In this document: positions 1-7,389 of the stretch, in pieces
Position numbering within the stretch: position 1 is the stretch's first letter
Layout: every line of letters begins with the position of its first letter
NCBI GenBank assembly: GCA_900542465.1
Contig: UQNS01000008.1
Span: 31,501-95,500 of the forward strand
Reading direction: 5' to 3'
From: an uncultured Eubacteriales bacterium
GTDB taxonomy: Bacteria > Bacillota > Clostridia > Lachnospirales > Lachnospiraceae
Length of the DNA stretch: 64,000 nucleotides
The notes under the pieces: model-generated
What the model was told of the DNA's origin: nothing
What the model saw: only the letters and a program-made list of their open reading frames with translations
Database searches by the model: none
Program-made: the position numbers and the translations under genes

Positions 1-1
1 G

Positions 2-358
2 GGACAGGAATATATAAAAATGTGCAGAGCAAGAGGAATAAAGCCATGGGCGATCCTTTTTAAGGGGGCTCTGAAGTCTACGCTTCCTTCTATATTGACG
101 CTGGCAGGAATAAATTTCGGGGCATTACTTGGAGGTACAGCCATTATAGAAGTGGTATGCACCTATCAGGGGATAGGAAGGCTGGCTGTGAATTCCATTA
201 CTAACAGAGATTATCCGCTGATGCAGGGATATGTCCTTGTAATGGCATTTATATATGTGGCAGTAAACCTTGTTGTAGATGTACTCCACGCATTTGTGGA
301 TCCAAGGGTAAAGCAGAGATATATTGCAGAGGGAATAAAGGAGCATAAAAAAATATGA
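2..358 (+). CDS. ABC transporter permease, DppB/NikB type (C-terminal fragment)
   Basis: This is the last 118 codons of a peptide/nickel-type importer permease; the gene begins before the window and the frame is open from base 2. The visible part starts in the cytoplasmic loop that docks the ATPase (EAA-like motif, residues reading YIKMCRARGIKPWAILFKGA), followed by hydrophobic segments and the family's usual GIGRLAVNSITNRDYPLMQG stretch. The stop overlaps the next gene by four bases (ATGA), so the two permeases are translationally coupled and probably form the heterodimeric membrane channel. The internal ATG at 20 is not a real start. The substrate cannot be told from the permease. Confidence 0.88.
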   Translation, partial: GQEYIKMCRARGIKPWAILFKGALKSTLPSILTLAGINFGALLGGTAIIEVVCTYQGIGRLAVNSITNRDYPLMQGYVLVMAFIYVAVNLVVDVLHAFVDPRVKQRYIAEGIKEHKKI

Positions 359-1239
359 TGGACTGCATAAAGCCTTCAAATGTTATAAGTAAGCAGGCCG
401 GAAAAGTCAGAAGAAGAGTGGGGAACCGTATCAGCCCCAGGACAAGGTTGATCATATGGTCATCAGTGGTGATAGGGCTGCTGGTATTCGTTATATTCTC
501 GCCGCGACTAGCTCCATATGATCCGTATGCAATCGACCTGAAAAATACTTTGACAGGCCCATCAGAGCTCCACAGGCTTGGTACAGACTATATTGGAAGA
601 GATATTTTCAGCAGGATCCTTCATGGAGGATACAGATCTATATATTCAGCTCTGGCTGTTGTTTTGATCACAGCAGGAACAGGTACGGTGGTAGGTATCC
701 TGTGCGGTTATATAGGAGGCGCGTTCGATACGATCGTCATGAGGATAACAGACAGTTTTCAGGCTTTTCCAAGTCTGATCTTTACCATTGCCGTAGCGGC
801 TATGCTGGGAGGAGGTCTTTTGAATGCTATCATTGCTATGTCCGCAATAGGCTGGACAGGTTATGCAAGACTGGCAAGATCAAGCGTTATAACGATCAAA
901 GAGAAGAACTATGTTAAAGCGGCTCTAATAACAGGATCATCTAAGACAGGTCTTTTGTTCAGAACGATCCTGCCAAATGCAATGAGTTCAATTATTGTAA
1001 TGGCCAGCATGAGCGTCAGCAATAAAATTCTTGCATTTGCGGGTCTTTCCTACCTGGGACTGGGGACGGCAAAACCCTTTCCGGAGTGGGGAGCGATGCT
1101 GAACGATGGGCAGGAGACCTTGCAGATAGCACCATGGGCGGTAATTTACCCGGGCGCGGCAATTTTTATAGTAGTAATAATTATGGGTATGTTTGGAGAC
1201 AGTGTAAATGAATATCTGAATCCGGATAAAAAGAAATAA
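355..1239 (+). CDS. ABC transporter permease, DppC/NikC/OppC type
   Basis: A 294-residue second permease of the importer. The N-terminus (about 45 residues) is polar and basic, then a first membrane segment (WSSVVIGLLVFVIFSP) and the characteristic sequence HRLGTDYIGRDIFSRILHGG, which is the family signature before the transport domain. Four to five further hydrophobic segments follow, with the ATPase-docking loop around residues 180-210 (KEKNYVKAALITGSS). The length is normal for DppC. Its start overlaps the upstream permease stop (ATGA), with a GGAG sequence about 11 bases upstream. It is followed after 26 bases by the binding-protein gene, so all five genes likely form one operon. Confidence 0.9.
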   Translation: MMDCIKPSNVISKQAGKVRRRVGNRISPRTRLIIWSSVVIGLLVFVIFSPRLAPYDPYAIDLKNTLTGPSELHRLGTDYIGRDIFSRILHGGYRSIYSALAVVLITAGTGTVVGILCGYIGGAFDTIVMRITDSFQAFPSLIFTIAVAAMLGGGLLNAIIAMSAIGWTGYARLARSSVITIKEKNYVKAALITGSSKTGLLFRTILPNAMSSIIVMASMSVSNKILAFAGLSYLGLGTAKPFPEWGAMLNDGQETLQIAPWAVIYPGAAIFIVVIIMGMFGDSVNEYLNPDKKK

Positions 1240-1265
1240 CAGATAATAGTTTAAGGAGAATTTTT

Positions 1266-2825
1266 ATGAAAAAGTCAAATCTTATAAAGTTTACAACAAC
1301 AGCGGGTGCAGTTTTAGCGGCATGCTCCATCCTTGCGGGATGCGGAGGAGGAAACAGCGGATCTGACGAAAAGAAGACCGGCAATGCCGAAGCTACGATA
1401 CTTCTTCAGGGACACACTCAGAGCACATTTACTACGGATCCGGCTATAGCCTATCAGGGAGCAAACAGTGTAAACATGGGGACATGCGAGACTCTGTTTA
1501 CGCTTGATAATTCTACAAGACAGGTAGTTCCTAATCTTGCAAAAGGCATTGAAAAGGTTGATGCAAATACATGGAAAGTCACTATAAAGGACGGAATAAA
1601 ATTTACCAATGGAAAAGATCTTACAGGTGAAGCCTGCAAAACTGCATTGGAATATACCTTTGCAAAAAATACATCTCTTACCGGTATCGTAAAAGTTGCA
1701 TCGATCGAAGCCAGCGGTCAGACAGTTACGATCAAAACACAGAAGCCGTCAGCAATCCTTCCTCGAATTTTAACGTCTACAGACGCTCTTATTTTTGATA
1801 CGAGCGCATCGGACTATACGAGAGGACTTATCGGTACAGGCCCATATATTCTGGAGAAGATGGATGCAGAAGGAAACTGTGAATTGGTAAGAAATGATAA
1901 GTATTGGAAGGGAAAGCCTGGACTTGCTAAGCTTCATACCAAAACAGGCCTTGATGCGAAGGCTGTAACAAGAGCACTTCAATCAGGTGAAATCGACTGG
2001 GCGAGCGTACCTTCAACAGACCTTAAGCTTTTTGAGGGAAACAGCGGTTTCAATGTGACCAAGAAGAATGCGGGCAGAGTTTATTTCCTTTATGTCAATC
2101 CTAACTTTACATCTACTAAGGATCCTGCAGTAAGAGAAGCTGTGCAGCATGCATTTAACAGAGAAGATATCGTTTCCGGGGTCTATTCCAATCAGGGCGC
2201 TGTGACGACATCTATCTTTACATCAGACTCACGTTTTTACCAGGAACAGACCAAGGATGTTAAGTACAATCCGGATCAGGCTAAAAAGATACTTGCAGAT
2301 GCGGGATATAAGGATACCAACGGCGATGGATTTGTGGATAAAGATGGTCAGAATATCAAGTTCAATATCGTGACATATAAGGCGAATTCATTCCCTAAGC
2401 TTTGCGAGGTATTAAAGGAAGAACTGAAGGCGATAGGTATTGATTCGGAGATCAAGGTCTCAGAACAGGTCATGGATGAACTCAAAAAGAGTGAATTTAA
2501 TATCGCGACCTATGGATATAACACAGAAACATTTGGAGACTGCCAGAATTATCTTCAGCCGGTCTACCAGACAGGAAAACCGTCTAACTTCATTAAATTC
2601 TCCAGCCAGGCGCTCGACAGATATGTTGAACAGCTGGAAACAGAGTCAGATGAGGCGAAGAGGGCAGAACTAGGCAAAAATATCCAGAAAGAGATATATA
2701 AAGAGACAGATCATATTTATCTCATGCATGTAGTGAACAGCCTCGTATCCAAAAAAGATGTCAAGGGTCTTGATTATGGCATGTATGGTCTGGATCCGGC
2801 AGCTTTATGGAAGATCACCAAATAA
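1266..2825 (+). CDS. Extracellular solute-binding lipoprotein, SBP family 5 (peptide/nickel)
   Basis: A 519-residue binding protein that would capture the substrate outside the membrane for the two permeases just upstream. The N-terminus is a lipoprotein signal with lipobox LAGC, so Cys26 is the lipid-modified residue, followed by a glycine/serine-rich linker. The body has family-5 landmarks: NLAKGIEKVDANTWKVTIKD, the GTGPY motif near residue 195 and a RNDKYWKGKP stretch. The start has an AAGGAG site eight bases upstream. Family-5 proteins bind oligopeptides, dipeptides, nickel or metallophores. The order permease-permease-binding protein-ATPase-ATPase fits Dpp/Nik systems but does not separate these possibilities. 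Confidence 0.9.
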   Translation: MKKSNLIKFTTTAGAVLAACSILAGCGGGNSGSDEKKTGNAEATILLQGHTQSTFTTDPAIAYQGANSVNMGTCETLFTLDNSTRQVVPNLAKGIEKVDANTWKVTIKDGIKFTNGKDLTGEACKTALEYTFAKNTSLTGIVKVASIEASGQTVTIKTQKPSAILPRILTSTDALIFDTSASDYTRGLIGTGPYILEKMDAEGNCELVRNDKYWKGKPGLAKLHTKTGLDAKAVTRALQSGEIDWASVPSTDLKLFEGNSGFNVTKKNAGRVYFLYVNPNFTSTKDPAVREAVQHAFNREDIVSGVYSNQGAVTTSIFTSDSRFYQEQTKDVKYNPDQAKKILADAGYKDTNGDGFVDKDGQNIKFNIVTYKANSFPKLCEVLKEELKAIGIDSEIKVSEQVMDELKKSEFNIATYGYNTETFGDCQNYLQPVYQTGKPSNFIKFSSQALDRYVEQLETESDEAKRAELGKNIQKEIYKETDHIYLMHVVNSLVSKKDVKGLDYGMYGLDPAALWKITK

Positions 2826-2833
2826 TTTTGTCT

Positions 2834-3814
2834 ATGGAAAATAAAGTTATTTTAGAAATTAATAATTTAAATGTTAACTACGGAGACACCTCTATCTTAA
2901 GGGATGTCTCCCTTGCTGTAAGTCAAGGAGAAATAATAGGCCTTGTAGGTGAATCGGGCTGTGGAAAATCCACATTGATCCACACGACAATGGGAGTGCT
3001 TGGAAAGGGCGGATATGTCACAGGCGGAGAGATCATGTATGACGGCAGAGATGTACTGTCCATGTCAAGGGAAGAAAAAAGGAAGATGAGAGGAGAAGAT
3101 ATATCTCTTATTTCTCAGAATCCGGTAGAATCCTTTCATCCCACAAGAAAGATAAAAAGCCAGCTTTTTGAAATGGTCAAAATGCATGGGATGGACCCGA
3201 GAGAAGCCAAGGCGGAAATGCTGCGGTTAATGTCCGTATTCAGACTGAGTGATCCTGAAAGGATATTAAACAGCTATGCATTTGAATTGTCCGGAGGTAT
3301 GTGTCAGAGAGTTTCCATTGCGATGTCTATGGTCTTGAAGCCAAAGATCTTAATGGCTGATGAGCCCACTTCAGCTTTAGACGTAATTACTCAGAAGGAA
3401 GTGATATGCGAACTTATGAAGATCAGAGACAGCCTGGGGACCGCTATCGTAATAGTGTCGCATAATATGGGCGTAATATCACATATGGCGGACAAGATGC
3501 TGGTTATGTATGCGGGATCTGTTTTTGAGTATGGAAGAAAAGACCATGTCATAAAATATGCGCACCATCCGTATACTAAAAATCTCGTGGCAGCAGTTCC
3601 AAAACTTGGCAAGTCTTTACCGAGAGATATTTCGGCTGCAGTGATAGACAGAACGATCCAAGGATGTCCATATTGTAATGGCTGTAAGGAGTGCGGAGAA
3701 ATGTGCGGCTGCCATATGCCTCCGCTGGTGGAGATGGAGCCGGGATATTTTGTCAGATGTCACTTGTACTGCAAGCATGACGCACATGAAGATCTGGCAG
3801 ATGAAAGGGTCTAG
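2834..3814 (+). CDS. ABC importer ATP-binding protein, DppD/NikD type
   Basis: A 326-residue ATPase of the importer. Walker A (GESGCGKST) lies near residue 42, the signature is LSGGMCQRVSIAMS, and Walker B with catalytic Glu reads ILMADEPTSALD. The C-terminal oligopeptide-ABC extension is unusually cysteine-rich: six Cys fall within 15 residues (CPYCNGCKECGEMCGC) and two more follow in RCHLYC. I chose the ATG at 2834 because the longer frame from 2807 runs into the preceding gene and adds residues unlike the family. No strong ribosome site precedes 2834, so translation may depend on the upstream gene. Confidence 0.87.
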   Translation: MENKVILEINNLNVNYGDTSILRDVSLAVSQGEIIGLVGESGCGKSTLIHTTMGVLGKGGYVTGGEIMYDGRDVLSMSREEKRKMRGEDISLISQNPVESFHPTRKIKSQLFEMVKMHGMDPREAKAEMLRLMSVFRLSDPERILNSYAFELSGGMCQRVSIAMSMVLKPKILMADEPTSALDVITQKEVICELMKIRDSLGTAIVIVSHNMGVISHMADKMLVMYAGSVFEYGRKDHVIKYAHHPYTKNLVAAVPKLGKSLPRDISAAVIDRTIQGCPYCNGCKECGEMCGCHMPPLVEMEPGYFVRCHLYCKHDAHEDLADERV

Positions 3815-3829
3815 GTAAGGAGGGACAGA

Positions 3830-4582
3830 GTGACTGCAGTACTTGAAGTTAAAGGATTGGATAAAAAATACCCTCTGCCCGGAAGAGAGATCCTCCATGC
3901 AGTGAACGATGTGAGTTTTTCACTGCACGATGGAGAGTTCCTTGGACTTGTAGGAGAATCCGGATGCGGGAAATCAACTATAGCAAAACTGCTTGTAGGA
4001 CTTGAGAAAAAAAGCGGAGGCAGGATATTGCTGGATGGAGAGGAGATCGGAGAAAAGTTTGAAAAGGAATATTTCAGTCAGGTACAGATGATATTCCAGA
4101 TGCCGAAAGAATCTTTTGATCCGAGACAGACTATACATGAATGCCTCGTCAGAGTCCAGATGAATTTCGGTATGGGAAAAAATGAGGCAAGAGCCAATGT
4201 TCCGCATTTATTAAGTATGGTCAGATTGCCGGAAACTTATGCACACAAGTATCCGGTGAGAATGTCAGGAGGGGAATGCCAGAGGGCGGCGATCGCACGG
4301 GCCCTGGCTATCAAACCGCACATTCTGATATGTGATGAGATAACGTCGGCTTTAGATGTAAGTGTACAGGCTCAGATCGCAGAACTTTTGAAAGATCTTC
4401 AACGTGAGAACGGACTTTCTATCCTTTTTATAACGCATGACTTAGCCTTAGCGGGAGGACTGTGTGATAACATCCTTGTTATGGACAGAGGTAAGATAGT
4501 AGAGTCCGGAGATGCGAAAAAAGTACTGACTGATCCTAAAGAAGCTTATACAAAATTGTTGATAGATTCAGTTCTTATGTAG
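3830..4582 (+). CDS. ABC importer ATP-binding protein, DppF/NikE type
   Basis: A 250-residue second ATPase, pairing with the DppD-type protein. It starts with GTG behind a strong AAGGAGG site. Walker A is GESGCGKST, the signature is MSGGECQRAAIARAL and Walker B is ILICDEITSALD followed by the switch His in ITHDL. It is shorter than many DppF proteins because it lacks the C-terminal oligopeptide-ABC extension. It is the last gene of the importer operon; the next gene starts 72 bases further on and has a different role. Confidence 0.9.
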   Translation: MTAVLEVKGLDKKYPLPGREILHAVNDVSFSLHDGEFLGLVGESGCGKSTIAKLLVGLEKKSGGRILLDGEEIGEKFEKEYFSQVQMIFQMPKESFDPRQTIHECLVRVQMNFGMGKNEARANVPHLLSMVRLPETYAHKYPVRMSGGECQRAAIARALAIKPHILICDEITSALDVSVQAQIAELLKDLQRENGLSILFITHDLALAGGLCDNILVMDRGKIVESGDAKKVLTDPKEAYTKLLIDSVLM

Positions 4583-4653
4583 ACTGGATATTATATATAA
4601 GATTTAGTATTATACTCCTGGATTATTAATACAGAGAGGCAGACTCGCATTTT

Positions 4654-6045
4654 ATGAACAAACAAGAAATAGATTTTACAGAGGGTAATATAAGAGGTAA
4701 GATCATAAAATTCGTACTTCCTATAATCGGTGCTTACCTGATCCAGCAGGCCTACAATTCGGCAGATCTTATCTTCTCAGGAAATATGCTGGGGAAAAAC
4801 TACTCTGCGGCGATCGGGGCCAGTTCTCTTTTAGTAGTTCTGGCGATCGGACTTTTTGGCGGTCTTTCGGTGGGGACTGGAATACTTTTTGCCAGAGCCT
4901 TCGGCGCACATGATATACCGGCCAGAAGGCGCATAGGAAGAACGGTTCTGATGGTATCCATTTTGGTGGGCTCCGGACTTACTCTGGCAGGTATTATTTT
5001 TGCAAGGCCGGCCCTTATTCTTCTGCAAACACCGAATGAGGTCATGGATCTGGCTGTTGAGTATATCAGGATCTATTTTCTCAGTATAATACCCATGATG
5101 ATCTTCAATATGACATCAGGAATGCTGAGGGCGGTAGGAAATTCCAGGATCCCAATGATTTTTCAGACCATTTCAGGGGGGCTGAATATATATCTGGACT
5201 GGCTGTTTATAAAAACGATGAATGACGGGATATTTGCAGTAGCCCTGGCAACATTCATCAGTCAGGCATTGGCGGCGGCAATGACCTATGCTTATTTTGA
5301 GATAACAGAAAAGAAGCACTATGAGTTTCACCTCAGAGTCGGAAATGCAGAGACTTCAGGCCATGTAAGCGAGGATATCGTACCATCCACAAGTAAGGGT
5401 ATCATTAAATTGATCTTTTCAATGGGGATGCCTATAGGCATCCAGAACATGATAGTTACTTTATCCAATTTATTTATTCAGGCCAATATCAATACACTTG
5501 GTGTTGATCCAATGGCCACATTTGCGGATTATTTCAAGATAGAGCTTTTTATGTACTATCCGATAGTTGCTTTTGGGCAGGCAGCTTTATTTATAGTGAG
5601 CCAGAATGTAGGCGCAGGGAACTATGATAGAATAAGGCCGACAGTAAGAAAGTGTATAACGACAGCATTGCCGATCGTTGCGGCGATATGTGCGGCAGTT
5701 ATAATTTTTGCAGGTCCGCTGTTCAGATTTTTCAATCCGGAAGCGGAGGTCATAAGGCTGGGCAAGGAACTTATATATATAACGGCTCCATTTTATTGTC
5801 TGTATGTGATACTTGAAACTCTTTCAAACTGTGTAAGGAGTATGGGAAGGTCAAAAACATCGATGTTTATATCACTGGCTAATTTTGCTGTGGCAAGAGC
5901 ACTGCTACTTATACTCTTCGCGGCGCTTGGCCTTCTTTCAGTAAGGACCGTAGGTATGATCTATCCTATAACATGGACCACGTCTGTCATATGTTATTAT
6001 GTCGCATGGCGGATGGTGCGTGATAAACGGCCGGATAAGTGTTGA
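4654..6045 (+). CDS. MATE family efflux transporter
   Basis: A 463-residue, very hydrophobic protein with about twelve membrane segments. It belongs to the MATE (multi-antimicrobial extrusion) family, which exports cationic drugs or metabolites in exchange for Na+ or H+. Diagnostic stretches are the N-terminal EGNIRGKIIKFVLPIIGAYL, then LIQQAYNSADLIFSG, GGLSVGTGILFARAFGA, GMLRAVGNSRIPM and, in the second half, the repeat counterpart MGMPIGIQNMIVTLSN and SQNVGAGNYDR. The duplicated six-helix halves are visible. The substrate is unknown. The stop codon lies inside the -35 element of the tRNA-Trp promoter. Confidence 0.9.
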   Translation: MNKQEIDFTEGNIRGKIIKFVLPIIGAYLIQQAYNSADLIFSGNMLGKNYSAAIGASSLLVVLAIGLFGGLSVGTGILFARAFGAHDIPARRRIGRTVLMVSILVGSGLTLAGIIFARPALILLQTPNEVMDLAVEYIRIYFLSIIPMMIFNMTSGMLRAVGNSRIPMIFQTISGGLNIYLDWLFIKTMNDGIFAVALATFISQALAAAMTYAYFEITEKKHYEFHLRVGNAETSGHVSEDIVPSTSKGIIKLIFSMGMPIGIQNMIVTLSNLFIQANINTLGVDPMATFADYFKIELFMYYPIVAFGQAALFIVSQNVGAGNYDRIRPTVRKCITTALPIVAAICAAVIIFAGPLFRFFNPEAEVIRLGKELIYITAPFYCLYVILETLSNCVRSMGRSKTSMFISLANFAVARALLLILFAALGLLSVRTVGMIYPITWTTSVICYYVAWRMVRDKRPDKC

Positions 6046-6070
6046 CAGCTATATTTTTAAATGATAAAAT
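6042..6070 (+). promoter_or_regulatory. Promoter of tRNA-Trp
   Basis: TTGACA at 6042-6047 and TAAAAT at 6065-6070 are separated by exactly 17 bases. The -35 overlaps the TGA stop of the MATE gene. The tRNA begins 47 bases after the -10. Confidence 0.8.
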
Positions 6071-6116
6071 ACTCAAGCATTTGTGTCAGGGAAGACCTGA
6101 CAGATGCCTGAGATAC

Positions 6117-6187
6117 AGGGGTGTGGTGAAATGGTATCATAGGGGTCTCCAAAACCTTTGGCGGGAGTTCGATTCTCTCCACCCCTG
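6117..6187 (+). tRNA. tRNA-Trp (CCA anticodon)
   Basis: A complete cloverleaf can be folded: acceptor AGGGGTG/CACCCCT, D stem GTGA/TCAT, anticodon stem GGGGT/ACCTT with loop CTCCAAA (anticodon CCA), and T arm GGGAG-TTCGATT-CTCTC. The discriminator is G, as usual for tRNA-Trp. The 3' CCA is not encoded. The gene stands alone with its own promoter and terminator. Confidence 0.95.
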
Positions 6188-6194
6188 CTGTAGA

Positions 6195-6220
6195 AGTCCG
6201 GCTTTATGCCGGGCTTTTTT
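6195..6220 (+). terminator. Rho-independent terminator after tRNA-Trp
   Basis: AGTCCGGC and GCCGGGCT form a stem around the loop TTTAT and are followed by a run of T residues. Confidence 0.9.
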
Positions 6221-6288
6221 GATTTTTAAAGCTACATTTTCTAAAAGTGTTTTTGCAGTGAAATAAAGATGAAATTAAATAGAAAAAA

Positions 6289-6317
6289 TTGTTCTCTAAT
6301 AAATACTTTGTTATAAT
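6289..6317 (+). promoter_or_regulatory. Promoter of the TIR-like protein gene
   Basis: TTGTTC at 6289-6294 and TATAAT at 6312-6317 have a 17-base spacer. It predicts a 5' leader of about 110 bases before the ATG at 6433, in which I see no known element. Confidence 0.7.
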
Positions 6318-6432
6318 CCTGTCATATGGTAGGGTATCTATCTATATTATTTTTCTGCTTGTCTAAAAAGTCACGGCTATATTCATAGCACATTTATTCC
6401 TTATTACTTGTTATTATTTTATGAGAGGGCCT

Positions 6433-7218
6433 ATGTATATAAATTATTATTTATCAGACCATGATGACAGTATTGCCGAATATGTTGGAGATGTATTGGA
6501 ACAGATGGGGATTTGTTCTTTCAGGGCAATAGTAAAAAAGAAGATGAACGTTTATGGACGGTTTGACGAGGTAAAAGAAGAAATAAGAAAAAAGATCAAC
6601 TCTAAAAAATTTGAAAGTGTAAGAGTTAATCTTGTGGTATTTTTTACAAAATGGATCGAGGACAGCATCAAACAGCTGGAAAGAGTTAATGAACTGATCG
6701 AAATATGCAAAAATACAGGGATCTTCATTTATGTGGTGACTGATGATCACATGAGGGGGCGGTTGTATGAGGCGGAGGAAACTGCCTGGGCTAAAAAATA
6801 TGCCACGCACATACATGTGGAGGATACCATGTGGGATCTGGGGCTGATGAATCTTGTGAGGATATTGGCTGTTAAGCTTGTCATGCAGGAGCATAATCTG
6901 CCGGAAAGAAATACGATGGAAATTCTTTCTGACATAATCTTTACGAATTTTTTCAAAGATGAATTCTTAACTGTCATGTTTGAAAAATATAGAGACATCC
7001 CTGAGGCAGATAAGCACACCCGATTTGTAGTGATGTTCACCATATATAAATATGTAGCAACTAAGATAATAAAGGCTAGTAGCTATACTACCTGTATAGA
7101 TTTTCTTTATAAAAGAGACAGTAAAGAATTGCTTGTCAGCGAGGAAGATATAGAGATGGTCTGCCTGTGCACGGTCAATGATCTTCTGTTTGGTCAGCGT
7201 AAATTATCAGTTGTCTGA
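6433..7218 (+). CDS. Uncharacterised protein with a possible TIR-like N-terminal half
   Basis: I do not recognise this 261-residue protein. The ATG at 6433 is preferred over that at 6421 because GAGAGG sits five bases upstream of it. Residues 1-115 have the alternating strand/helix pattern of a TIR fold: a first strand MYINYYLSDHDDSIAEYV leading into a helix, a hydrophobic strand VNLVVFFTKWIEDSIKQ followed by a helix with an ELIE glutamate, then a strand IFIYVVTDD. Residues 116-261 look mostly helical. There is no signal peptide or membrane segment, so it is cytoplasmic. It is monocistronic with its own promoter. The TIR reading is an inference from pattern alone and could be wrong. Confidence 0.6.
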   Translation: MYINYYLSDHDDSIAEYVGDVLEQMGICSFRAIVKKKMNVYGRFDEVKEEIRKKINSKKFESVRVNLVVFFTKWIEDSIKQLERVNELIEICKNTGIFIYVVTDDHMRGRLYEAEETAWAKKYATHIHVEDTMWDLGLMNLVRILAVKLVMQEHNLPERNTMEILSDIIFTNFFKDEFLTVMFEKYRDIPEADKHTRFVVMFTIYKYVATKIIKASSYTTCIDFLYKRDSKELLVSEEDIEMVCLCTVNDLLFGQRKLSVV

Positions 7219-7297
7219 TCTTTTGTATTTTATTTATTCTTCTGGGTCTGTCACCTTATGTAAAGTGCTCACTGCCTTGACCTGCATGATAAGGGCA

Positions 7298-7326
7298 TTG
7301 AAAAAAGGCATATTCTATAGTATCAT
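7298..7326 (+). promoter_or_regulatory. Promoter of the ABC-F gene
   Basis: TTGAAA at 7298-7303 and TATCAT at 7321-7326 have a 17-base spacer. The gene starts 64 bases after the -10 behind a GAGGAGG site. Confidence 0.6.
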
Positions 7327-7389
7327 TGTAACCATTAATATTTATGAGAGAATGCGGGTATTACGCGGTTTTTTCACGAGGAGGATATA

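Noticed and set aside
6039..6266. A 75-codon open frame over the tRNA-Trp region
   Set aside because: It runs through the tRNA and its terminator, has no ribosome site and encodes nothing recognisable.
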